Source of the DNA: Syntrophaceae bacterium UBA4059
Lineage (GTDB): Bacteria > Desulfobacterota > Syntrophia > Syntrophales > Smithellaceae
DNA length: 26,128 nt
Assembly (NCBI GenBank): GCA_002382045.1
Contig: DFZJ01000029.1
Coordinates: forward strand, 1 to 26,128
Direction of reading: 5' to 3'
Part shown: one piece after another, positions 1 through 7,602 of the stretch
Position numbering within the stretch: the stretch's first letter is position 1
Layout: the number at the start of each line of letters is the position of its first letter
Translations under genes and position numbers: made by a program
Notes under the pieces: generated by a model
What the model was told of the DNA's origin: nothing
What the model saw: only the letters and a program-made list of their open reading frames with translations
The model's database searches: none

Positions 1-1695
1 AAAGGCGACTCCCCATGTCCCCGGCCCCATATGCGCTCCCGAAGTCAAAGAAAGAGGCTGCAAAATAATCTCCGCCTGCGGGTAGAGCTTCCGAACCTCT
101 TCCTGAAACTCGGCCACATCGGAGGCATTATCCGAATATTCCAGCATGATCAGGGCACGTGATTCCGAAGTCAGCGCCGCCGCCAGTTTGGAAAGCGCCA
201 TGTTGATCTGGTCTTTGCGGTTTCTCACGACGCCGACTTTTCTGGCGCCGTCAGGCTGCGGGGAGATCACCGGTTTCATGTTCAGCATATCGCCGAAAAA
301 AGCCCCTGTTTTGGAAAGCCTCCCGCCCTGGGCAAGGTAATGCAGTTTTTCGAGGAAAACATACTCTTCGCAGGTTTCCACCGCATTTTTGGCAAAGGCC
401 AGTGTTTTTTCCATATCACCGGTTTGCGTCAGATATTGCTGGGTCGCGAAAACGATGACGCCTAATCGGCCCGACGCCGCCCCCGTATCCACCACCCAAA
501 ATCTGTTTTCCGGATCATGTTCTTTTTTCCAATCGAGGGCCACGTTGTAATTACCCGTAAAAGCGGATCCGACACAGAGATAAAGAACCTTTTCAAAGCG
601 CGCCGCCGCCGCGGCGTAATATTCGTGCCTTTCAAACACGGAAGACTGTGACGTGGAGGCCTTAACGCCTGCGCTCATCGCACGGTAGAGTTCGTCGGGA
701 TGAAAAAAGGTCTCCGGCAGAAACGTTTCACCGACATGGAGATAACTGTTCAAAAGCGTAAAACCGTATCTTTTCGCATCGTCACGGGTAAGCGACCCGG
801 CGGCATCCGTCATGATATGCAGCCTTGCGGTGGCGGGAGCATTCAAAAACTGCGTGATCTGCGCCGAAAGATTATCATCCTCCCAATTCACCATGGAACC
901 GAACGCGCTCATTTGAGCCCTGATCTTTTCCTTATTGTCCGTATGCAGGTGGATCTTGTAAAGATCGCCTTCATGAAGGATGACGGCGCTGTGCTCCGCG
1001 CCGGCCATTTTAACCAGATCGGCAGACGACGTATCGGTCCTCACGACAAAGTCAACACAGTACCCGGCTTCCAGCGTCTCATGAAACGCGGATGAAATTT
1101 TGAGGCGATCCCGGAAGATGTCCGTCACCGGGCGGTCATGACCGGTCTGACCGGCAAGCGACCGGAAAAAGCCCTCGAAAAAAATATACATCCCCAGAGC
1201 GCCGGCATCCACGACGCCGGCCTCTTTTAATTTCGGCAGCGTATCCCCCGTTTCGTAAACAGCCCGCTCCAGGTGCGACAGGATCTGATCCGCGCTTTTT
1301 TGATCGGGGACAAAATCCCCCCGGCCAAGAATTTCGGAAAGCGCGTTAAAAACGGAGAGCATGGTTCCGAGTTTCGGATCGCCAACCGCCTTCCAGGCTC
1401 TGGCATTGCCTTCCTGTACGGCCGCCTTTAAATGGGGCCATCCCGCCCTGGCGTAAAAAGCCGAAAAAAACTGTGACGCAATATTACCGGAATTTCCCCG
1501 CGCGGCCATCAGCAATTGACGGACAACTTTATCTTTTTCGGCGCCCGCCCGCCGAAGCGGCGCAAGACTGACGGACAGATTCCGGCCCGTATCGCCGTCG
1601 GCCACGGGATACACATTAATCGCATCCAGCAAATCCGCCCACGCCGTGACGCGCTCCACGCCGGCCACGAATGATTTTTGGAGAAGATCATTCAT
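1..1695 (-). CDS. DAK2-DegV (EDD) fusion protein, 3' end beyond window
   Basis: This is an open frame of 565 codons with no stop, running off the left edge, so the C-terminus is missing. Residues 1 to about 200 match the DAK2/DhaL-like domain: NVYPVADGDTG at 27-37 contains the Asp-rich nucleotide/metal motif, and RGNSG lies at 66-70. From about residue 285 the frame matches the DegV/EDD fatty-acid-binding fold: TDAAGSL at its start, then TSQSS, DTGAASGRLG and a YLAQGGRLSKTG segment. In Firmicutes the two activities are separate (FakA kinase and FakB binding protein) and phosphorylate free fatty acids; here they are fused. The ATG at 1695 lies 2 bases after the thioesterase stop, so the gene is probably translated from the same mRNA. 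A role in capturing acids released by the thioesterase is only inferred. A second ATG at 1691 is in another frame. Confidence 0.85.
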   Translation of the reverse strand, partial: MNDLLQKSFVAGVERVTAWADLLDAINVYPVADGDTGRNLSVSLAPLRRAGAEKDKVVRQLLMAARGNSGNIASQFFSAFYARAGWPHLKAAVQEGNARAWKAVGDPKLGTMLSVFNALSEILGRGDFVPDQKSADQILSHLERAVYETGDTLPKLKEAGVVDAGALGMYIFFEGFFRSLAGQTGHDRPVTDIFRDRLKISSAFHETLEAGYCVDFVVRTDTSSADLVKMAGAEHSAVILHEGDLYKIHLHTDNKEKIRAQMSAFGSMVNWEDDNLSAQITQFLNAPATARLHIMTDAAGSLTRDDAKRYGFTLLNSYLHVGETFLPETFFHPDELYRAMSAGVKASTSQSSVFERHEYYAAAAARFEKVLYLCVGSAFTGNYNVALDWKKEHDPENRFWVVDTGAASGRLGVIVFATQQYLTQTGDMEKTLAFAKNAVETCEEYVFLEKLHYLAQGGRLSKTGAFFGDMLNMKPVISPQPDGARKVGVVRNRKDQINMALSKLAAALTSESRALIMLEYSDNASDVAEFQEEVRKLYPQAEIILQPLSLTSGAHMGPGTWGVAF

Positions 1696-1697
1696 TG

Positions 1698-2114
1698 CTA
1701 ATATCCTAAAAGGTTGCGAATAGCCTGCGGAAGGGAAAACAGCGTTTCCATTTCCGGTGTTTTCACCGCAACCTGTTCCGTGCGTCCGCGCGCGCAGACG
1801 CTGCCGTCCGCCGCCTTGCGAATTTCAAAATCCACAACCAGTTTGATATTGGCGTCGGCAAGCGTTGCCTTGCAGATAATTTCATCGCGGTGCTTGAGCG
1901 GGGAAATATGCTTGGTAGCCGTCCGGATGATCGGAAAAATGATTTTCTCCCGCTCATAATACGAATAAAGGTCAACGCCGTGGTGCAAAAATAGCTCGGC
2001 GCGGGCCAGTTCAAAATAGTTGAGATAATTGCCGTGCCAGACAATCTGCATGGGGTCGAGATCAAAAAACGGCACGCTGATTTTCACTTCAAAACTTTTT
2101 TTATCGGCGCTCAT
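1698..2114 (-). CDS. Hotdog-fold acyl-CoA/ACP thioesterase (4HBT/YbgC-like)
   Basis: The 138-residue protein has the normal length for a single-hotdog thioesterase. The N-terminal stretch FFDLDPMQIVWHGNYL (16-31) matches the 4-hydroxybenzoyl-CoA thioesterase/YbgC signature, with candidate catalytic acids at Asp18 or Asp20 and His27 and Tyr30 in the usual places. The family hydrolyses acyl-CoA or acyl-ACP thioesters in the cytoplasm. Its ATG overlaps the ammonia-lyase stop by 4 bases (ATGA) and is preceded by AGGGGAAA, so translation is coupled. Thioesterases of this fold occur in aryl polyene clusters, where a release or editing role is proposed. Here it could release the finished acyl chain or remove stalled intermediates from the ACP. 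The substrate cannot be read from the sequence. Confidence 0.85.
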   Translation of the reverse strand: MSADKKSFEVKISVPFFDLDPMQIVWHGNYLNYFELARAELFLHHGVDLYSYYEREKIIFPIIRTATKHISPLKHRDEIICKATLADANIKLVVDFEIRKAADGSVCARGRTEQVAVKTPEMETLFSLPQAIRNLLGY

Positions 2115-3664
2115 GGTTTTCCCCTGAAAAAATCAGTATATCGAATCACCACGCACATTCTTTCAATATCCTCGTCGAGCGGCCGGTCTTCATTCACCGG
2201 GTCGCTGACCTGCCGGAGATTTTGCAGCATTTGGGCCAGAAGCGGACGGACATGGAGGTTTTGCCGGATATCACACGCCTGCGCCGCCGCCAGCAGATGG
2301 ATAGAGACCACCCGCTCGGTCAGCGTGCAGACCCTTTCGGCGTCCCGGGCGGCAATCGTGCCCATACTGACCTTATCCTGATTATGGGATTCGGTTGAAC
2401 GCGAAAAAGACGCGGCGGGCATCGTGGCCTTCAGGGCTTCGGCGGCCAGCGCCGACGAAGCAATCGACATCGCCTTGAAACCATGATGCAGCCCCCGCCC
2501 GTTGACATTCGGGTAAACCAGATCGCCCGGCAGTCCCCGATTGAGATTCGGATTAACCAGCAGCATGATCTGGCGGTCGCACATATCCGCTGCGGAGGCC
2601 AGCGCGGCTTTGAGTCCGTCCATGGCAAAGGCGATATGGCCGCCGTAAAAATTACCGCCCATCAGCACCTCTCCCGTCGCGGGATCAAATATCGGATTGT
2701 CGTTGGACGAGTTGGCTTCGACTTCCACCCATTTTTTAATCCAGGCCAGCGCATCCACCAGGACGCCCAGGACCTGGGGAGCGCAACGCAGCGAGTAAGG
2801 ATCCTGCAGGGTTTCCAGCGCGTCATCTTCCAGTTGACGGGCGGAAGATTTGGACAATAGCAGCTGCGATATCTTACTTGCGACATAGGCCTGGCCGGGA
2901 AACGGCTTGGCCTCGGAAATCACCGGATGATAATGATGGGCGTTGCCTTTCATCGCATGAACACTGAGCGCCGTGGCGACGATGGCAGCATCCAGAATTC
3001 TTTCGGCCCGCTCCACGTCCAGTACGGCAATCCCCGTCATGGTTGTGGTGCCGTTCACCATCGACAACGGTTCTTTCGGCAGGTAGCGGTAAGGTTTTAA
3101 GCCGGCCTTTTTGATGGCTCTGGCAGCCGGCGTGATGTCGCCCCGATAAAACACATCGCGTTCGCCCATGAGCGCCGCCCCGATATAAGACATCGGCGTC
3201 AGATCGCCGGAAGCGCCGACGGACCCTTCACAGGGCACGACGGGGGTAATGCCCGCATTTAAAAAATCCGCCAGTTGTTCGAGCAAGCCGATCGACACGC
3301 CGGAGTAACCGCGCGCAAGACAGATGATGCGCGTCAACAGGGCGGCGCGTGTTTCTTCAATGCCGAGCGGATCGCCGGTGCCGCAGCCGTGAAAGCGCAG
3401 GATATTTGCGCCGTTTTTCAAGGCGGTCTTCATATTGATCCGGTTTCCGCAGGATTTGCCGTAACCCGTATTGACGCCGTAAACCGCAACCCCTTTTTGC
3501 ATCGCATCCATCAGCGCCTTTTGCGTCCGCTCCATCCTTTTCACAAAAGCCTTCGCATGGCTGATGACCACCGGAACGCCGTCTTTGGCCACCGCCAGAA
3601 TATCTTCAAAACTGACAGGACTGCCGTCGATAACCACGGCGGCCTTTTTGCCAATTTTTTTCAT
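2111..3664 (-). CDS. MIO-type aromatic amino acid ammonia-lyase (tyrosine/phenylalanine predicted)
   Basis: The protein has 517 residues, typical of bacterial HAL/TAL/PAL enzymes. Ala151-Ser152-Gly153 in GSVGASGDLTPM forms the MIO cofactor. The catalytic Tyr62 lies in YGVNTGYGKS, and SSNDNPIF plus QDPYSLRCAPQVLG are also conserved. The substrate-selectivity pair is Phe91-His92 (in LRFHGCGTG); canonical histidine ammonia-lyases carry Ser-His there. The enzyme family deaminates the amino acid to ammonia and the trans-acrylate; a 4-coumarate- or cinnamate-type product would suit the aryl ligase encoded at 17246. The start has a good ribosome-binding site (AGGAGAG, about 9 bases upstream). It sits 32 bases after the radical SAM gene and overlaps the thioesterase gene. 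Histidine degradation is unlikely because no other hut gene is nearby. Tyrosine versus phenylalanine is not settled. Confidence 0.9.
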   Translation of the reverse strand: MKKIGKKAAVVIDGSPVSFEDILAVAKDGVPVVISHAKAFVKRMERTQKALMDAMQKGVAVYGVNTGYGKSCGNRINMKTALKNGANILRFHGCGTGDPLGIEETRAALLTRIICLARGYSGVSIGLLEQLADFLNAGITPVVPCEGSVGASGDLTPMSYIGAALMGERDVFYRGDITPAARAIKKAGLKPYRYLPKEPLSMVNGTTTMTGIAVLDVERAERILDAAIVATALSVHAMKGNAHHYHPVISEAKPFPGQAYVASKISQLLLSKSSARQLEDDALETLQDPYSLRCAPQVLGVLVDALAWIKKWVEVEANSSNDNPIFDPATGEVLMGGNFYGGHIAFAMDGLKAALASAADMCDRQIMLLVNPNLNRGLPGDLVYPNVNGRGLHHGFKAMSIASSALAAEALKATMPAASFSRSTESHNQDKVSMGTIAARDAERVCTLTERVVSIHLLAAAQACDIRQNLHVRPLLAQMLQNLRQVSDPVNEDRPLDEDIERMCVVIRYTDFFRGKP

Positions 3665-3696
3665 CGGTTCAAACTCTCCTTTCGCCCTGATCGTCT

Positions 3697-4926
3697 CTAG
3701 GGACGGACACGCTGCTTAAACGTGCCGTCTAGTTTTTCCTTTTCGACCACTCTTTTGAGCAGTTTAAACATTTTATAGTTCTGCGGCTCTTCTTCATAAA
3801 ACTTGTTCCAGGCGTAATGATACATTTCCTGGAGCGCTTCAGGCGTCATCAGCTTCGGCTGAAACACGACTTTACCGCAGGTGTAACGGTCCCAGTCGTA
3901 CGAAGTGATTCTGCCTTCCCGATGCAGATCGTCAAAGGTCCGGGTGTGCGGAAAAGGCGTCAGCACCGTAAATTCCGCCATATCCAGTTCGATTTCCAGC
4001 AGGAAATCCACCAGCCGCTTGATGTAATCTTCCGTATGATAATCCAGACCCAGCAAAATGCTGCCTTCCACACCGATCCCGTAATCGTGGTAGCGTTTGA
4101 CGCGCTCGCGGATAAAATCGGATGAATCAAAAATCGCCTGATACACAAACCAGGCGCCGGCCTGCGCCGCCAAATCGAGCACTTGATCGTCGTTTTCAAT
4201 CGGATGGCAGCACCATTTCTTTTTCAGCGGAATCATTTCTTTGAATAAGCCCATTTCCCAGTCTTTATCCTGCGCCAGCGAATTATCGACAATGAACAGG
4301 CGGTTGTTGTTAATACCGGCCATCTCGGAGATGACTTTGTCGTAAGGCCGCGGACGGAAACTCCGGCCGCCTAAAAAGTTGACGCAGCATGGATAACAAT
4401 TAAAGCGGCAGCCGCGGGAGGCATGAATCAGATCGACCATCTGCACGCCTTTATAATTATACATCCCGCGGTTCAAAATACCGCGCCGGGCGGTCCCGAC
4501 ACGTTCAATCGGCGGGAAATTCTGCATATAGTTATAAACTTTTTGCAGCGTGCCGGCCTCCAGATCGGCAAAGACCTCTTCCATCCGGCCTTCCGCCTCT
4601 CCCAGGAAAACAGCGTCCGCATGCTGCTCACTTTCTTCTGCATGCAGCATGGTGGCAATCCCGCCGCAGATGACCTTCACGCCGCGGGCACGGAACGCAT
4701 CGGCAATTTCCCAGCCCCGTTTGACCTGCACGGTCAGCATCATCGAAATGCCGACAAAATCGACGGCCGCGTCAAAATCAACCGGCTCCACATTTTCATC
4801 GATAAACGTCACCTCCACATCCGCGGGCAGCGCCGCGGCCATGACGACCGGTCCGTGCGGCGGCAGGGTGAAGCGCGTCTGATGCTCCAGTTTCTCCCAT
4901 TTCGGATAAATCAATAGAAATCGCAT
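3697..4926 (-). CDS. Cobalamin-binding-domain radical SAM enzyme (putative class B methylase)
   Basis: The protein has 409 residues. Residues 1 to about 125 resemble a B12-binding Rossmann domain (YPKW near the N-terminus, FIDENVEP, VGISMM, CGGI, FLGEAEG); the classical DxHxxG motif is absent, as is common in this class. The radical SAM core follows, with Cys173, Cys177 and Cys180 in RGCRFNCYPCC as the CxxxCxxC cluster ligands. Related enzymes (BchE-, hopanoid-methylase- and P-methylase-type) carry out radical methylations or cyclisations at unactivated carbons and need anaerobic conditions. The gene lies 9 bases after the ketosynthase-like gene and 32 bases before the ammonia-lyase, so it belongs to the biosynthetic operon. 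No class I SAM methyltransferase is visible in the window; methylating the aryl head or the chain is therefore a reasonable but unproven role. Confidence 0.85.
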   Translation of the reverse strand: MRFLLIYPKWEKLEHQTRFTLPPHGPVVMAAALPADVEVTFIDENVEPVDFDAAVDFVGISMMLTVQVKRGWEIADAFRARGVKVICGGIATMLHAEESEQHADAVFLGEAEGRMEEVFADLEAGTLQKVYNYMQNFPPIERVGTARRGILNRGMYNYKGVQMVDLIHASRGCRFNCYPCCVNFLGGRSFRPRPYDKVISEMAGINNNRLFIVDNSLAQDKDWEMGLFKEMIPLKKKWCCHPIENDDQVLDLAAQAGAWFVYQAIFDSSDFIRERVKRYHDYGIGVEGSILLGLDYHTEDYIKRLVDFLLEIELDMAEFTVLTPFPHTRTFDDLHREGRITSYDWDRYTCGKVVFQPKLMTPEALQEMYHYAWNKFYEEEPQNYKMFKLLKRVVEKEKLDGTFKQRVRP

Positions 4927-4935
4927 AGGTCCTCT

Positions 4936-6186
4936 TTATGTTTTGCGGCTGCTTAAGATTAGATACGCGTAAGTTCCGCCAAACGAAATACCGGCGAGAA
5001 CCGCTTGATCCATCGTCGTTATTTTTTTTTCACCCGTCACATAGTTCATCGTCATGAGCGGGGCTGACAATCCAATGACCGGGGGCAGCCACCCTTTTTC
5101 CACAGATAACGCCAGAGCGCAAGCCCGAATCCCGCCACCGGAAAAACTTTCGCCAATGGCGCCTTTGACGGACGTGATAAACGGCTTGTGTCCGCCGGAT
5201 GAAAACAGCTCATCATAGGCCCTGGCTTCCACCTGATCCAAAACCCTGCTTCCGTTGGCCGCCGCCATCACCGCCGTAATATCCGCAAGCTGCATCCCCG
5301 TGTTACGCAACGCCTTTGTAAACGTCCGTTTGATGCCTTCCGTATCCTGCGGCCAGCCGGTCGGCGTTGTCCGCGATGATCCCAGACCGGCGCCGGTTAT
5401 TTCACAGTAAATCCTCGCACCCCGGTCCTGGGCATGCGATAGCGACTCCAGACACAGGATGCCGCAGCCTTCCCCCGCCACATAACCGTTGCGCGCCACA
5501 TCAAAAGGGCGGGCGCCTTCAGGTCCGCCGTCGGAGGGCGACAGACCGCGAAACTTCGTCAGAGACTCATAATAAAATTTGGACAAAATGTCTACACCGC
5601 CCGCCAGGATCACATCCGCCACACCGCGTCTTATTTCCGAAACGGCATAGGCCACCGCGGTTTCGGCGGAAACGGCAAAATGCGTGACCGTGGTATTGAC
5701 GCCGCGAAACCCGAGCTCAATCGAGGCATGTCCCGCCGGCGCGTTCATGACCGTGTTGGGCACCAGGATCGGATTGACCGAAGCGGGCCCCTCACCCATC
5801 AGCGTACCGGCAAACGAGACGCTCACATCCGTCGCTCCGAACGCCGTGCCCAGAATCATCCCGATCCGGTCACGATTTTCAGAGTTGATCACAATGCCCG
5901 CATCTTCAAACGCGAGACGCGCCGCAGCGGTTGTCATGAGCGATATCCTGTCCATCCGCCGCAGATTTTTCACGGAGATGAAGTCGCGCGGCGCGAAGTC
6001 ATGCACCTCGGCGCCCAGATGCGACGTCACAGCACCGGTATCAAACGCCTGCACCGTATCAATGGCGCAATCGCCGGCAAAAAGTCTTCGGGAAAATTCG
6101 TCTTTTCCCACACCCAGCGGCGTCACAAGCCCCAGGCCGGTTATGACAATGCGGTGGCGGTCCGCCGGTTCAAAATAATTATCCAT
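4936..6186 (-). CDS. Ketosynthase-like subunit lacking Cys-His-His (chain-length-factor-like)
   Basis: The 416-residue protein has the whole thiolase fold of KAS II/FabF proteins (RIVITGLGLVTPLG near the start, GEGCGILCLES, SFGGTYAYL near the end), but all three catalytic residues are replaced. Ala171 stands at the nucleophile Cys, Asn311 at the first His (AAANGSRV for NAHGT) and Glu346 at the second His (KGAIGESF for KSxxGH). The frame is intact and well conserved elsewhere, so this looks like a non-catalytic partner rather than a decaying gene. Chain-length-factor subunits of type II PKS and aryl polyene systems pair with an active ketosynthase; the active one encoded immediately upstream is the likely partner. 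I chose the ATG at 6186, which overlaps the upstream gene by 8 bases; the frame is open to 6267, but that start would lie deep inside the neighbour. Confidence 0.85.
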   Translation of the reverse strand: MDNYFEPADRHRIVITGLGLVTPLGVGKDEFSRRLFAGDCAIDTVQAFDTGAVTSHLGAEVHDFAPRDFISVKNLRRMDRISLMTTAAARLAFEDAGIVINSENRDRIGMILGTAFGATDVSVSFAGTLMGEGPASVNPILVPNTVMNAPAGHASIELGFRGVNTTVTHFAVSAETAVAYAVSEIRRGVADVILAGGVDILSKFYYESLTKFRGLSPSDGGPEGARPFDVARNGYVAGEGCGILCLESLSHAQDRGARIYCEITGAGLGSSRTTPTGWPQDTEGIKRTFTKALRNTGMQLADITAVMAAANGSRVLDQVEARAYDELFSSGGHKPFITSVKGAIGESFSGGGIRACALALSVEKGWLPPVIGLSAPLMTMNYVTGEKKITTMDQAVLAGISFGGTYAYLILSSRKT

Positions 6187-7429
6187 GGACGGCGCCCCGC
6201 CCTTCATACTTGCCGAAAATAATCGTGGTATTGTTTCCGCCGAAAGCAAAAGAATTGGAAAGAACAACGCGCAGGTCAGCCTGACGCGAACCCTCTGTCA
6301 CGTAATCCAGGTCGCATTCGGGATCGGGTGAACGCCAATGGATAGTCGGCGGAATAAATCCGTGCGTCAACGCCAGCAGGCTGACGATCCCTTCCAGAGC
6401 GCCTGACGCGCCGAGGGTATGAGCATGCATGGACTTGGTCGAACTCACGGGAATGGAATAAGCCCGTTGGCCAAATACCTCTTTAATGGCCCGGGTCTCC
6501 GTCACATCATTAACCGGTGTGGCGGTCCCGTGGGCGTTGATGTAATCAATATCGGAAGGGGCAAGTCCGCTGTCCTGGAGCGCGGCCTGCATGGAACGCA
6601 CGGCGCCCGACGCCTTTTCATCAGGCGAAGTCATGTGAAACGAATCGCACGTCACACCGTAGCCCAGCATTTCACCGTAAATCTTTGCGCCCCGGGCCAA
6701 CGCCGCATCCAGAGGCTCCAGAACCAGAATGGCCGCCGCTTCGCCCATAGAAAGGCCTGCCCGGTTTTTATCAAAGGGCCGGCAGACGTCTTCATCAACG
6801 GATTTCAGCGCATTAAACGCGGCATAGGTGAACCGGCACATCGGTTCCACACCCCCCGCCAGCATAGCGGAAGCCTGACCGTTAACGATCAAATCCCGGG
6901 CATAACCCAGCGCGGTGGCGCCCGCGGAACAGGCCGTCATCAATGTGGCCTTGGGCCCCCAAAGTCCCAGATTGGAAGCCATCCAATCGGCGGACGATGC
7001 GCAAAAGAGGGTGGACAGCCGGGAGAACCGCGCCCGGTCGAGACCTTTCGTGAGCCACTCCGCATAAAAGCATTCCGCTTCCAGAAGTCCGCCGGAACCG
7101 CCGCCAACGGCCACCCCCATGTTTTCCTGGAATGATGCAGGCAGCGGGTAAAGACCGGCGTCGGTAAGCGCCTCTATGGCTGCGGCAAAGGAAAGTTGAT
7201 CGGCCCGCGACATTCTTTTGGTGTTAAATACGCCGGGAATAGATTGACGGGGATTAAAATTCTTAATCTGGCCGCCCTGATGGGTTCGGAATTCGCTCGT
7301 ATCAAACAGGTCAATCTCAGATATACCGCAGACACCCTGCCGTAAGGCAACGGCAAATTGCGCGACATTGCCGCCAATGGCGTTTTTCGTACCCATGCCT
7401 GTAATCACAATACGCTTTTTTTTATCCAT
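6179..7429 (-). CDS. Beta-ketoacyl-ACP synthase, catalytically complete (KAS II/FabF-like)
   Basis: The 416-residue protein starts with MDKKKRIVITGMG, the usual ketosynthase N-terminus. The catalytic triad is complete: Cys167 in LMTACSAG, His300 in INAHGTATP and His337 in KSMHAHTLG. The enzyme condenses malonyl-ACP with an acyl-ACP in the cytoplasm. It is the first gene of the leftward operon and its end overlaps the start of the chain-length-factor-like gene, an arrangement typical of KS-CLF heterodimers, and both proteins have the same length. ATGs at 7432 and 7429 are both possible. An in-frame TTG at 7477 was rejected because the predicted leftward promoter (-10 at 7483-7478) would start transcription downstream of it. 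Confidence 0.9.
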   Translation of the reverse strand: MDKKKRIVITGMGTKNAIGGNVAQFAVALRQGVCGISEIDLFDTSEFRTHQGGQIKNFNPRQSIPGVFNTKRMSRADQLSFAAAIEALTDAGLYPLPASFQENMGVAVGGGSGGLLEAECFYAEWLTKGLDRARFSRLSTLFCASSADWMASNLGLWGPKATLMTACSAGATALGYARDLIVNGQASAMLAGGVEPMCRFTYAAFNALKSVDEDVCRPFDKNRAGLSMGEAAAILVLEPLDAALARGAKIYGEMLGYGVTCDSFHMTSPDEKASGAVRSMQAALQDSGLAPSDIDYINAHGTATPVNDVTETRAIKEVFGQRAYSIPVSSTKSMHAHTLGASGALEGIVSLLALTHGFIPPTIHWRSPDPECDLDYVTEGSRQADLRVVLSNSFAFGGNNTTIIFGKYEGRGAVHG

Positions 7430-7477
7430 CATCCTTTTCAGGCCTGTTGTGCAAAAGTTTTGCTTCCGATTGTTCAA

Positions 7478-7547
7478 AACCTAAAATGGGCAGAACGAAA
7501 AGTCAAACAAATATTAATTTGACTTGCCCGCGTATCCTTTCTATACT
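7478..7547. promoter_or_regulatory. Divergent promoters sharing a palindromic operator
   Basis: The rightward promoter is TTGACT (7519-7524), a 17-base spacer, then TATACT (7542-7547), close to the sigma-70 consensus, reading into the histidine kinase gene. The leftward promoter is TTGACT (7506-7501), 17 bases, then TAGGTT (7483-7478), reading into the ketosynthase operon. Both -35 boxes are the arms of one inverted repeat, AGTCAAA-N10-TTTGACT (7501-7524), whose centre holds AATATT. Ten of twelve base pairs of the 24-base element match. A dimeric regulator bound there could control both promoters together. The boxes and the symmetry are seen directly; the regulator is unknown. Confidence 0.65.
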
Positions 7548-7602
7548 TCCGGCGCCGGAAAGACTAAGAATGATAGAATCATCAAATATTTTATGAGGCT
7601 TT

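Noticed and set aside
2111..3664. Histidine ammonia-lyase (hutH) for histidine degradation
   Set aside because: The selectivity residues differ from Ser-His, no other hut gene is near, and the operon is biosynthetic.
4936..6186. Decaying ketosynthase pseudogene
   Set aside because: The frame is intact over the full length and the rest of the fold is conserved; loss of exactly the three catalytic residues fits a chain-length-factor role.
7430..7477. TTG at 7477 as the start of the first ketosynthase
   Set aside because: It adds 16 residues not typical of ketosynthases and lies upstream of the predicted leftward transcription start.
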